From Coprinellus micaceus (taxonomy: Eukaryota; Basidiomycota; Agaricomycetes; Agaricales; Psathyrellaceae): a stretch of DNA of 64,000 nucleotides. The stretch covers positions 2,852,001 through 2,916,000 of the forward strand of contig OX596342.1 of NCBI GenBank assembly GCA_951394405.1. The letters run 5' to 3'. Of the stretch, positions 45,610-56,834 are shown one piece after another (within the stretch, counting starts at the first letter, position 1; every line of letters starts with the position of its first letter). A model generated the notes under the pieces. It was not told the origin of the DNA, did not search any database, and saw only the letters and a program-made list of their open reading frames with translations. The position numbers and the translations under genes were made by a program.

Positions 45610-46818
45610 ATGGATTCCTTCTACGACGAAGATGCTGCTGGTCAGTCGATGGAACAATTACAGATACAAAGTACTAACATGTGTGCCATCCAGGAGAACA
45701 TTTGAAAGGAATCGCCAAGGGGAGGATGGAGAGGGCGAAGGAGCTCGGTACCTGCGTTCGCCATCTAGGTCACACGACCGTGAGTGTGCCGATGATGCAA
45801 ACATTTTCTTTGACCTTGATTGACGCCCACGAAGCTTGATGACCTCCAAATCATCGAATTCCAAGGCCCCAAGATGGTCCGAGTTTGTGACGAAGGTATA
45901 CAAGGACCAGAGGAAACACATTTTCGTATGTTCGGCGTTGTATGTGACAAGAGGCTCCCTCCCGTTTCGTAAGCCACATACACACCCTTCGATGCTGGTA
46001 CGCTGGTACTAACGAGGCGCATCATATAGACCCGCAGTCCAGGAACGGTCGAAGAAGTATCTTAAGCAGAGCGTGACGGTCACGGGTATTGGGTGTCCAG
46101 ACTTTGAGCGCGCGATAGAGAGCCTTGAAGAGCTATACATCGCCGGTTGTGGTACGGTGGCGGATGGAGCGATGGAGGCGTGGATGCCTCGGCAGTACCG
46201 TGGCCATAAAGCGCTTGAGGCGAGTACTCCATACTTCACATGGATGGGGAGTATGGACAAGGGTGTCGAAGAGCCGGAAGTGTTACCCTTCAACCGGTTC
46301 GTTGTCCCCAATGGCACCCTGGCGGCGTGGGCCAAGGATGGATTGATCCATACGGCGGACAATAACGTATCCTACGTGGAGAGGGTCGTCGACACTGAGG
46401 GAGTGGAAAGGTGAGTGAGATCCATGATGCAAAAACAGGACGACTCTGATGAGAACGATAGTTTCAGGGTGGCCAACCCGATGATGTTCAGAATTGGAGA
46501 CATCGTGGAGGTCACCATCGCCATCAACTTCCTACCTATCAAGGGCGGGAAAATGAGGATGCTAACCGTCTTACGTTCACTGGCTCTTCTAGACCATCGT
46601 GACCGCGATGTAAGTGAGGGCAGTTACAACAGACCGATAAAGCAAGCTGACAGCTATGGTACTTACAGAAAGCCGCAGTCCTTCGTATGAGGAACGCGTA
46701 TCACCCGCCTGCCGTGCCTGCTCCGGCGCTTAAGAAGAGGAGGAGCCTGTACGAAGATGAGAGGTTGGAGGCAACCAATGATAAGATGAAAAAGATGAGG
46801 ATTGACGAGGCGACGTGA
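45610..46818 (+). CDS. Orphan protein of a mushroom-expanded family (GHKALEASTPYFTWMGS type)
   Basis: Six exons (45610-45640, 45694-45779, 45835-45968, 46030-46410, 46462-46609, 46669-46818) join in frame to 309 residues. Recognisable blocks: LPPVSPAVQERSKKYLK, CPDFERAIESLEELYIAGCG, GHKALEASTPYFTWMGSMD, FRIGDIVEVTIAINFLPIK and KMRMLTVLRSLALLD. A basic C-terminus (LKKRRSLYEDER) looks like a nuclear signal. I know this block set from many uncharacterised basidiomycete proteins, often multi-copy; no function is established that I can name. The gene is divergent from the 43-45-kb gene (365 bp between start codons) and tail-to-tail with the next gene (75 bp). The compact spacing through this island suggests shared control. 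Confidence 0.75.
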
Positions 46819-46892
46819 AAGTAAGCCTGTAGAAGCCTGTAATACAGATATAAAGTGCCTATAGTATTGAAAGGCTTGGAGCCGAATCACAT

Positions 46893-48201
46893 CTAAAGGC
46901 GATCCTCTGGAATGACAAATTAGCAAGAGTTCAGATGCGATGAGGACGAAGAGCGCACCTTGATAAAAACCAGGCATGCATGCGTAAAACCCATACCGAG
47001 AAGCATCTGGCACAGGATGAGGCATTGTAGCCAGACACGACTGGACGCAGCGAAGACGCCACAAAACTAATCTATCGGGCGAACCCATATCCTCCTTCCA
47101 GACCAGAGAGAGCTTGATAGAGGCACCATCAACCGAGGTGCGGACGCGTGCGGGGCAAGACGCGTCGGCGGCGCACGTATGTTGAGCATGGTCGGCCCAG
47201 TTGGAGAGGAAGGGAGAGAGTTTGAAATGATACGACTCCAACAGCTTGATCGTTGGGTTGAAAGTGGCGGGAGGATTGAACGGGTCACGGAAGTTGAGGA
47301 GACCTTGCCGAGCCGATGTGAGGGAGGGGTAGAAAACATCGAGGGATTCTTTGCGTGCCGTATTCATGAAGAGTGTCGTGGGGTACTCGAAGACGGAGGG
47401 CAAGTAAGTGTACTCTGACTTCCCCATAAAGAAGAAGCAGTGAAATACGTCGCCCTTGATGGATGTTTTGCGGAAGTGGTGGAGAGCGGATAGAGTTTTG
47501 CCAAAATCGGGGTAACCGAGGTAAGTTTCGCAGTGTAAGGCGATCTGGAAATGGTCGGTGTGTGTGGTGATAAGCTTGAAGTCCATGCTCTCCATGAATT
47601 GGCATATGGAGGCAACACCCATCTGCGGGCAGTGAATTTCGAGGGCGATAGTAAACTTGGCAAGGAGCATTTCTTGGAACATAATGGGGAGCACGACAGG
47701 ACCTGAAATAGCGCCTTGAATGAACGATAGGAAGTCCATGAATTTTTGAGGGTCGGATACGCCTTGGGAACGAAGGACTTGATTGAGGCGGGTCAACAAC
47801 AGTCCTGCAAGGATACGGCGAAAATGCACGCATTCGCTGCAATACATGGACAGAAGGGAGGGGCTGGAAATAGCGTTCATACTACTGAGCAGAGCTGGCT
47901 GGATGTTGAACGCGTCTTGGATGTCCCTATCTAGATAAACCATAACGGGGCTTGGATAAGGTCAATGCGAAGGGAAGGCAAAAGCTGGCGCACCATGAGA
48001 ACTGCCGCAAACTTTGCAGTCTTCTGCGGAACCAGAAGGGTCACCAAACCGAGCATGAACTCTCAAATCCTCCCGGGTATCTGAACCTTCCGAAGCAGGC
48101 GTATGCACGCTGGAGTCTGAACCGATATCTGAAGCGGCCACGTCGGAGGGAGGAGGTGAGACGAGTGAAACAGGAGCGGTAGGTGACGCGATATGGAACA
48201 T
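46893..48201 (-). CDS. Nucleotidyltransferase-like array, member 1 (catalytic motif lost)
   Basis: Exons (minus strand) 48201-47994, 47930-46959 and 46906-46893 join to 397 residues. A Ser/Pro/Asp-rich N-terminus (~65 residues, with CKVCGSSHG) precedes an F-box-like helical stretch (IQDAFNIQPALLSSMNAISS). Then comes the domain shared with the genes at 48.4, 50.5, 52.2, 53.6 and 28.6 kb: GAISGPVVLPIMF, ALEIHCP, SICQFMESMDF, EYPTTLFMNTARKESLDVFY. In relatives the first block is SGS and the second NDMDIY; here Ser-to-Pro and loss of both Asp remove the metal site. A Cys set (CAADASCPARVRT, then RLRCVQSC) is shared with the 52.2-kb gene and could bind zinc. Only array member on the minus strand. 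The last exon is tiny (14 nt); an unspliced form would run on antisense to the neighbour. Confidence 0.7.
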
Positions 48202-48435
48202 ATCAAGGGAGGGGGGGGTGTAGAGGGAAATAATAGGGGCGAGGATAGAGTGAATATGAAGATAACAGAAGAATGACAGAAAGGATGCAGACACCAACAA
48301 GGTGAGGATTTTCACGGCAGATCGACAGCAGACGTCAAAGCAAAGCGGACGCCAATCAGAGAATCAATGATGGCAGCCACCGCGCACCTTCCTAATCCGA
48401 GTGCAGCCTTCGAGTTGTAGAAGACCGCAACAACC

Positions 48436-49952
48436 ATGGCCGATATGAGTGTCGAAGATGTCGACATAAATATGGAAGGCCTCAGCGATGTTGACAGAAA
48501 ACCAAGGCAAGTGATACACAAGTTATAGATAGTGTTGGCTGAAAAAGAGCTACTATATAGGGACACCCAAAACGAGCAACGCATTGATTGTGACAAGGAG
48601 GAGGCTTTGACATGGTCTTGGGACGATACCGACAGTGACGACCCAGAAATATCATCGACTAGCGAAACAGCCCTCGAATCGGAGAAGGCATTTAGGGGGT
48701 TGAGGCGCTGTGCGGACGTCGAACACGACCCAGACTATGCTTTAGGTGGACGTTCCCACTATCAAAGGCGGTGAACTTGCTAACCTGATAGTATACACAG
48801 ACGCCTGGGAGACCCTTGACGAAGAAGAAAAAGAAGTATTTCTTCATCGCTCCCCCATGTGGACCCTCCGTGAAATGAAAAGGACGAAGCTAATTGATGA
48901 GGACCAGTTCAACGCCGAGGTAGGGCGACATTTGACGGCAGCCTTCAGGTGGATGAATATGGATGTGCTCGAACTCGGACCCCAGATGGCGAAGTGTGGG
49001 ACCCTGGCTTCTGGATGGCTACTGCTGAACATCATGTTTCCAGAACGCGTCAACGTGCGGGAGGTGGACTTCTACGTTCAGGGGCCTGCTCTACTGAAAT
49101 TCCTGAACTTCCTGGTGGACCGCGGTTTTGGAAACCTGACGTTGAAGGGTGGCCCATACAGGGCACGGGATTTAACTCGAAGTCGAATGCTACCGGAAGA
49201 GATACCATTTGCAGCCGACGTCAATATGGTGAAGGAGTGCGATGAAGAAGAGTGGGATGAGGAGGACAATGACGACGAGGACACGAAGTCTTACGTCCCT
49301 GGGTTCCGGTACGCGGCGGTTGAGGGAGAAGGAGTCGACAGGCTTCATGGGGTGAAGGGCAGGTGGAAAGGTCATCAAATGGTGGAGGCAGTGTATGGAT
49401 TGTCGATGGAGGGAGACATACAGGTCAACGTCATCGTCACCGTGGGCAATCCCCTCATTCACATCCTCCAGAATTACTCAACCGTGAACATGAATTACCT
49501 CAGCCCGCATGCCATGGTATCTCTATACCCTGAATTGACTCTCCGGGGCATAGGAATGCCGAATGGGTCGTACGGACACTCCGCCATACTTTGGGAGTGT
49601 GTGCAGCGCGACATGCGGGAACACGGATTCCTCCTCAAGAACGAGACCTTCTTCAAAAGCCACCGATGCGGACGACACCCTTACTGCCCTCAAACTCTAC
49701 GAACACTTTACGATGAAAATGTACTCGTGATACCATACGCATCCGATTTGGTTCCAGCAGAAGACATACACCAACAATGTTTCGCGCACAAGGCGATGTG
49801 GCAGCTGGCAAGCGGGAGGAGATGCGCCAGACCCACGCAAGATACAGACGGATTTGTGTTCGTAGATTCTCAATCAAGAAGTGAGTGGTTCGCTATTAGA
49901 CATTCACAACAATGAGCTCACAGAACAACGACAATATATAGTATTCTGGTAG
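48436..49952 (+). CDS. Nucleotidyltransferase-like array, member 2
   Basis: Exons 48436-48506, 48561-48745, 48792-49880 and 49924-49952 join in frame to 457 residues; without the last intron the frame stops at 49915. The first intron has a GC donor (AAG|GCAAGT), a known minor class. Residues 1-85 are acidic and disordered. Next is a helical F-box-like part (EEEKEVFLHRSPMWTLREMK), then the shared domain: GTLASGWLLLNIMF, VREVDFYVQG, FLVDRGFGN, an acidic insert (DEEEWDEEDNDDED), VNVIVTVGNPL, TVNMNYLSPHAMVSLYPELT. Only one Asp of the DxD pair is retained. The C-terminus has the Cys motif CGRHPYCPQTLRT and MWQLASGRRC. Starts 235 bp from, and divergent to, member 1. Confidence 0.75.
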
Positions 49953-50475
49953 AAACTAGCATAGTAGGGACGCGTCGGTAAAGTAGGCGCCCAATAGACA
50001 CGAAGATCAACGGCACAAGCGCGACCCCTAAGCAAGGACGGCCGGAGGGGAAGGTCTGATTGACGCCCATGATGCTATTCATGGATTAGGCACGGCATCA
50101 GAGACCAGAAATTTTATTTTTACAAGACGACGACAAACGCTCTAGAGCAGAAATAAAATTTCAGTGGAACCGCGTGTAGGCAAATTAAAATTTCATACTG
50201 AAAATGAGCGTCAGGAGAGCCACGAGCGCTTAGCGAGACCAAATGGGGAAGAAGAAGCAACTCTTTTTTTGGAAGAACACATCAAACTGAAAAAGAAAGC
50301 CCCTGACAAAACGGCCTTCCAAATGAGAGGAAGGAGTCAGGAGTTACGGATGGAACGGAAAGGAAGCGTGTAAGGGCAAACCGTGACATGGCATATTCGG
50401 AGTGAGGAGTGGCGACGGAAGAGCGAGTGAACCAAGCACACAGAAGTGACCGTTCCCGAATACCCGCATACTGCC
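49953..50475. other. Intergenic spacer with an AT hairpin
   Basis: No gene seen. Contains a perfect 12-bp inverted repeat (GAAATTTTATTT 50108-50119 with AAATAAAATTTC 50151-50162). Its loop includes the palindrome GCTCTAGAGC, so the whole could form a two-tier hairpin. It may act at the 3' end of member 2 or be a small element remnant. Confidence 0.5.
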
Positions 50476-51855
50476 ATGACACCAAGCACCCCAAAACGCG
50501 GCATCGGTCAGCACAAGGATGAGTCCCCTACAAAGAAGGCTCGTACTCTCCAGCATTTCGGTTTCACGCCAAAGAAACAGGCGCCTGTCCAACTGCGTTC
50601 CGTTTATTTCGATAAAGGTGAGATGCACCGAAATGCAATACAAATGACATCATTAAGAGACTTCGTACAGATATTGACGGGGTGTGGATATCGGAGGAGG
50701 CGTCCAGGGAGTATATCGACAGTGAGAAATACATTGAGTACGGAAGAAGTGCCACTAAGGATCTAAATAGAATGCGAAACATGCGTTACGGGCCCTGTCC
50801 ACGGTCAAGATGCGACAGCGGCAGGTGCTGAGGAAGAAGGTCCCCAACTGACAGCACACGAGAGAGGTGTGTGTACAGAAACTTTGGAAAAGACGTACGA
50901 GTAATGACCCGGGAACAGGGATGTGGGTGCTCTATGAGGAAGAGGAGCGACAGGATTTACTGTCGCGCATGAGCCTAAAAGAACTGAGGAGGCTGCAGCG
51001 CGATGGTATAATCCGGGAAAAGGACTCGAGCATCGTCATTTACGAAAGGTTTGAGCGGCGAATGCGGATGTTCCTTGTGCCCATAGAAGGTATACTCGAT
51101 CTTATGGAGAGGGTAAAGGGGTACATTAGTGGTGCGTTTACCTTGGGCATCATACTGCCAAGTTATGTGGCCGGGAACGTCGACATCTATGTCCCCAAGG
51201 CAAAGGGAGAAGAGGTAATACGGTTCCTGCAAGAGACCCCCGCAGCATACGACGTCTACGAAATTCACCAGCCCAAATCATACGCAGATATCAAGGGAAT
51301 CCACCAGGTGAACGTCATGCGAAGGGGGAAGGTGAATGCGAGCATCAATGTTTTGCAGACGGAGGGAAATCCACTGTTCGTCCTTCTCCAGCAGGAGTGT
51401 ACCGCAACGATGAATTACGTGGGATGGCACGGACTGGTGGTAACATACCCCACATATACGACACGGAGGATGGGAATCATAAATGGTGGCTACGAGCTGG
51501 GAGCAGATGCGACGGAGAGGCTGAACGAGCTGAGGAACCAGGGATTCAGCATTTCTCGAAGCTTCGCCGGAGAAAACCACGACTGCGGTGTCGACCCCAA
51601 CTGCCCTCAGACCATCAGGAATCTACTCGACGACAACGTGTGCCACGTGCGCTTTCCAGAACACATAACAACACGTTCATGTGTTTTGCGGCGTGAACAC
51701 GACGCGGTCAAGTGCAACTGGCAACTCACCTCAGGATCTTTCTGCCGAAGATTCACAGACAACAACGACGGGTTCGTGCAGGTTGACGAAGAGATAAAAG
51801 GTGAGCAGCAAACTATAAGTTAAGAGAGCGACACTAACAAACAGTTAGTGAATAA
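50476..51855 (+). CDS. Nucleotidyltransferase-like array, member 3
   Basis: Exons 50476-50617, 50671-50803, 50863-51800 and 51845-51855 join in frame to 407 residues; the second intron uses a weak donor, so the link between the first ~90 residues (basic, SPTKKARTLQHFGFTPKK) and the rest is probable, not certain. Then an F-box-like part (DLLSRMSLKELRRLQRDGII) and the shared domain: GAFTLGIILPSYVAGNVDIY, VIRFLQETPAAYDVYEI, VNASINVLQTEGNPLFVLL, ATMNYVGWHGLVVTYPTYTT. The NVDIY keeps one Asp; the SGS motif is gone. The C-terminal Cys motif (CGVDPNCPQTIRN, CNWQLTSGSFC) matches member 2. Same strand as members 2, 4 and 5, as in tandem duplication. Confidence 0.75.
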
Positions 51856-52205
51856 ATGCAACAATGTAAGAGAGTTGAAGGGAGAAGCGTAAATATGTTG
51901 AGAGCGTAGTATTCAAAACAATGCATAGAGTGACGTCAAGGGGAGCGGAAATAGGCGCCGGAGGCTAAGACCCAGAAAGGAAACTGAAAAAGGGAAATAA
52001 TATCGTGCCGGGAGGTGGTAGAAGAGAAAGGGCGGAAGCAGTGAGTAGAGAAAACATTTCCCCCTACCCCTTGCTCATACTCACACCGAGTACCAAGCAA
52101 TGTCCGGCAACGCGTGGCGATACCGCGAGTGCTGGGGGCAACCGATCGAAAAATGCGACCACTGCGGGGAGGTGATTAGTGAGGGTGAGTGGAGGCGCAC
52201 ACACA

Positions 52206-53405
52206 ATGCGAAAGCGGACTGACGACAAACGCGAAGGACATGGGCTGGAGCACTCATTGCTTGATAGGCTCCCCGCGGAGGTTCAGGTGAAGATCGGGGT
52301 CGAAGCGTACAACGCGAGAGACCTGACGGCGCTCGGGCAAACCTGCGGCGAGCTATCGAAGGTGGTGGCATCAGCATGGGCGGCGAAGGTCGAGGGCTTC
52401 CTGCGGTCCCATGGATCTGACGACCCTCAAAGGACCCAGAAGGTGTTCACGAAGCACAACGCGTTGATAACCGGCCCAGGACTGGTGGCGATCATGTTTG
52501 AAGACGTCGAAAAACAGGCGGATACATCTGGATGGGGGACGAGGTTGGAGGTCTACATACCAATCGACAAGGTTGGCAAGGATGCAACGATCGAGGAGCT
52601 GAAGAAGATGGGATACCGAAAGGACTACGATGTTGACGGCCATGCCGACGTCAAGAGATGGGCCAACGAGTACCTCTTCTACCCCCAGTTCGGCACCACC
52701 ATACGGAGACTCAACCTGTTTATCAGGAGGAGGGACGACGGTGAGGAGGGAATCTGTGTGCTGTTCGAGAGTCGGTTCGTGGGTTCAGCCGTGCCCTCCA
52801 TTACGGAGCAACCGTCGACCCTTCTCATGAACTACATCGACGGCTCAAAGATCCACATACTGTATCCCCACCTCACTCTCAAACAGAAAGGCGTAGTCAA
52901 CATTTCGGCCTGGTCATCAAGGCTGGACAAACTGACGATGATCACGCACCTTCGAAAGGCGGGTATGACGATGGAGTGGGACCTGACGCTATTTGAGGGG
53001 TTTAAAGGCCATAGATGCTACCGCACACTCACCTGCCCAGGAAGAGACAGGACTGAAGACGACGGTGCGAAGATGGAGATATCGTTCAAGGTTGGGGTAC
53101 AAACGGAGCAGCAGAATAGAGAGGAATGGGTTAGAACCCTATTCAGGAAAGCATACGTATCGTGGAGGCTGAAGTGCGCGGGGTCATGCTATGACGGTAA
53201 CGGCATTGAGTCGTATGCGTATGCTGTGGCACGATATACCGTAGGGGACGTGACGCACAGTAAGTATCTGAGCAGAGAAAGATAACAGAAGGCTCACATA
53301 AATTTGTACCCAGGCTCGCCGGAATACGTGGATCCCTACAAGCGATACGTGACATCGGAGGAAGAGGACGACGAGGATGATAGTTTGTGGTCGGACGACG
53401 AATGA
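52206..53405 (+). CDS. Nucleotidyltransferase-like array, member 4 (motif lost)
   Basis: Exons 52206-53259 and 53314-53405 join in frame to 381 residues. The start is the first Met in frame (MRKRTDDKREGHGLEH). A short upstream frame at 52099 (MSGNAWRYRECWG, with CDHCGE) could be a separate small protein or an unplaced first exon. The F-box is the clearest of the array: LLDRLPAEVQVKIGVEAYNA, then ALGQTCGELSKVV. The shared domain follows: NALITGPGLVAIMF, TRLEVYIPIDK, EELKKMGY, TIRRLNLFI, EQPSTLLMNYIDGSKIHILY. The metal site is lost (SGP-type first motif, LEVY in place of DIY). Cys residues CYRTLTCPGRDRT and LKCAGSC follow. The last exon is very acidic (SEEEDDEDDSLWSDDE). Confidence 0.8.
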
Positions 53406-53606
53406 GTAAAGATAGGACAGAAAGCTAGACAGTAAAGGACGACAATAAGAACTAAAATACTGAGTACTCACATATCGGTGTGAACAATCGACGGAAGGAG
53501 GGGTCGAACAGACGCCTTCAGGGCATTGCGAGCATTGATGGACAGCGAGGCGTATGCACAGACGCGTCACCCGAACATGCAATGACACAGTCAGCCTGCA
53601 ACCGCC

Positions 53607-54737
53607 ATGGAACTTAGAGAGGAAAACACACGAGGGCTTCTAGGTGAGCATAATACGTGATCTTCATAAGAGGCGATATGAACTGTCAGAAGGGGTGCCA
53701 AACGAATTGAAGATAGAAGTGCTGAAGTGCGTACCGGTATGGAAGTTGAAGGAACTGGCGAGGCATAAAGGGCTACGCCGACTAGCACAACGGGCGCTGG
53801 AGGACCGGGCAGGAGAAGCGGTCGAGGATTACCACCTAGCACGGAGACCAATGTTTCGCATGATGCGTCACACGGGAGCGGTGATTTCAGGTTCGGTGGC
53901 CGTCAAGGTATCGGACGGTACGAAGGGGTGGGGGGCGAACGACATGGATATCTACACGCCAGTCGGCGAAACCGACAACGTGCTGGCATGGGTGAAGAAC
54001 CAGGGATATGTTGTTGCTGATGAGGGTAACAGCGAAAAGGGGTATATATGGGATCAAGGGCAGGTAATCGACACGATGGAATGGACGACGGAGGGCTTCG
54101 CATATTGCCCCGAAGCAGGGAGCTGCATCAAGAAGGTGTACACACTCCTGCACTCCCAGTACGGCACCAAGATCAACATCATCCAGTCGATATCCAAGTC
54201 GGCGGTTGCGCCGATACCGTTCTTCCACTCAACCCTGGTCATGAATTTCATCACAGGAGATGGGGTGGTATGCGGATACCCGGCGTTGCTGAAGGAAGGA
54301 AAAGGTGAGCCAAAGAAAGGAAGGGCGAAATGCACGACTGAGATACAACCACAGGACTCATGAACATACACACCATGATCAATAGCCAGTCGAACAGCAT
54401 CGAGAAAGCCATACGAGCGGTTGTGAAGTACCAGGACAGAGGGTATACATTCGTGCAAGGCGTCGACGAGGACCCAACGTACAACCCACTATATCCCCTT
54501 GCGATCCGGCGATGGAACGACGAGCACACGCTACGCATGAGATTCCACAGCAAAAGAAGAGTATTGACAGAGCGAGATGGGGCGGTAAAATGGATACTGA
54601 ACGTACGCGAACACTTCCCGCCAGACCGTTACACAGACCGCGGGACGACGGTAGTGGTGCGAGAGGAGAAGGAGAAGAAGGAAGTCAGCTATAGGAATAT
54701 GAGAGAGAAACAGTCATGGAAAATGGTAATGGGCTAG
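53607..54737 (+). CDS. Nucleotidyltransferase-like array, member 5 (signature intact)
   Basis: Exons 53607-53643, 53690-54304 and 54355-54737 join in frame to 344 residues. The F-box-like N-terminus is EGVPNELKIEVLKCVPVWKL, then LRRLAQRALEDR. The shared domain carries the signature lost in its neighbours: VISGS (Ser79-Gly-Ser81) and NDMDIY (Asp97, Asp99), the spacing of a polymerase-beta-type nucleotidyltransferase (GS...DxD). Then VLAWVKNQGYVV, CIKKVYTLLHSQYGTKINII, APIPFFHSTLVMNF, GYPALL, VVKYQDRGYTF and a basic C-terminus. The broken copy at 28.6 kb is its closest relative, including intron position. F-box plus nucleotidyltransferase-like fold suggests a substrate-recognition or nucleotide-transfer protein; no substrate can be named. 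Possible ubiquitin-ligase link through the F-box is inference. Confidence 0.8.
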
Positions 54738-56834
54738 CGAGCATAGGTAGACGAGGAAGGTATTGCAATGGGAAGAGAAGGCGGGCAGGACGCGAAACAG
54801 CCAGGTTGTGACGTCATAACAAATCATCAGGCCATCAATCAAAACGATCAATAGACCAGTCGAGACCGCACCAAAAAGGAAAAGGCCCTTCGAGACACCT
54901 TCCTAATGGGCATCGGCCGCGAATTAACTGCAGAGCGAGCTCAGTGAGAACGAGCTTTCCTTACGTAAAGACTCGTAACATGCGGCCAGGTCGAGTATCG
55001 CTTCACCAGCCAAATATGCGTATGTCACTCGGCGATGCTTGCTACTCGCTCACTCCTTCGTACTGGCAATCAACGCACTTACCCATAGCAGAACCTATCC
55101 TGTCGAGTGCGCTGACAGCCCGACATCGAGGGATATGAATCGCTGCTCACACAACCGTGCTTAGTGCGCTCTCGCTCCGTGCATTGTTGGCTTCTGCTTA
55201 GAGTCTGCTCAGCCATCTTACCTCGTTTATCGAACCTACACCGCCCACGCCTATCACCAGCAATGGCCCTATCTGAAATTCCAGGTACTGGTTCGCGTAG
55301 AGCGACAGACCTGAGTTGTTTTAGATAATGTTGCCAATGTGATAGGCGTGCTTTGAGCACGAGGGACGATTTAACAGTGATATTTCTACTTGCCGTGGAC
55401 CGGCTTGTTATCGATTCGAGGCACTACGCATCTAGAGTGATGGTATTCGTACTCGCTGTGGACGGGTCTGCGATCGAGTCGAGACCCCATCATTGACGCC
55501 CAATCGTCTATTTCTAAGCTGACACACTCTCGTTGAAGGTATACTGGTGCTCCAGCGCGGTTTGCGGGTCCTGTCGGATAGAATCAGGGCACTGGGCATC
55601 AAGGTGTGCGTCTTGTCTATCGAGCCCTCTACAGCTTCGTTGGTTGTATGGTCTGGTCCTTCCTGGAAACGCGTATAGATGTTGATCTCTGACATGTTCT
55701 CCTCCTCTTGGGCTACCTGCTACCCGGCGAGACGCTATCTCGACCGAGCATCTACCCAGGTAGCCTGCACTGTCTACGCCCACGGTGCCCACCGACCCCC
55801 TCGTTGTTCTCCGTTTGTGATCACTCTTTGAGAGCCTTGCATGGGAGCTTCTCAGCGCGTGAGTGAGTGTGTATGGCGTCGCTGATCTGCCTTGGCTTAC
55901 GATCGGCATCTAACTCTACGGCAGATATTCACTTTGAGACACACAATATCCAGCCGGACCCGCGCCACCCACGCCAGCTCCAACGCCCTCTCCCTTTGGG
56001 ATCGCTAGTACTGACTCGAGTAGAGCTGTAGACCTGAGGTATTCTAGATAACGAACGCTGGGGGAAGTGGGCGTGGGGAGCTTGCAGCCACTCGTGTTGA
56101 TACCAGCCGTATGGACACACTTTCTGTTGACCCTGGATTTTGTCATTCATCCCAGTCGCCGACGAGGTCGTTCTCGTCACCGAATGTGCGTTTTCGACTC
56201 GGTAATCTTTATCGAGTACTCTCTGGCTCCCGAGTATGCCGATAGGGCTCTGGCTATCTCAAAAGGGTTCACCGATTAGCGTTCTCCGTCCCACTAACTC
56301 CCGGTGACGAGATTTCCTCTCCCCGCGCTCACTCCGGATGTTCCCACATTGAGGTCCGTCTGGGTGAGGACGGGTCTAGGGTTCCGCATCTCATGGAGTC
56401 AGGCAGGATGGGAACGCGCTGCTGGTGCATCGTGTATTTATACCAGTGCTCTGCCATTGCCCGAACGTGCTCGCTTACCTTCTCAACGATTTTGGAAACC
56501 GAACGATATGGTATACCTCCTTCCCTCGTATTCACAGCATTGAACTAGGGTCCACGATCGTAGGACTAAAGAAGACACATCGCAGGAACGCATTCCTAGC
56601 CTCCTCCCGGTATCTACTATCGAGGACCTACCGGTATCGCTACGTTGAAAATGTGTAGAGTATCTGGATGAGGAGTGGATCGCGATGCGAGGGTCTGAAG
56701 CAGGAGAGGACTTGCTTCATTAGAAGTACACTTGTTTCCCATAATTACGGTACTAGACCATATCATCAACGCGAATATGGGTTACTCTATTATACAAGGG
56801 ATAGGGACAGACCGATTCTTGCGGTTCGATCGAA
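54738..56834. other. Gene-free stretch with old repeats
   Basis: No gene supported. Two diverged direct repeats are visible near 55.29 and 56.01 kb (blocks like GTAGAGCGACAGACCTGAG / GTAGAGCTGTAGACCTGAGG, then TTTTAGATAA/TTCTAGATAA). Around 56200-56370 is the partner of the 22.1-kb repeat. Confidence 0.5.
56200..56370 (+). repeat. Old dispersed repeat, copy near 56.3 kb
   Basis: Partner of 22070-22240; shares CTAACTCCCG, the CGAGAYTTC block, a CTCACT block and GTTCCCAYATTGAGGT in order. Confidence 0.45.

Noticed and set aside
37925..46818. KDZ or other transposase inside the oxygenase island
   Set aside because: None of the translations shows KDZ, hAT, CMC or Helitron motifs; only association by family history remains.
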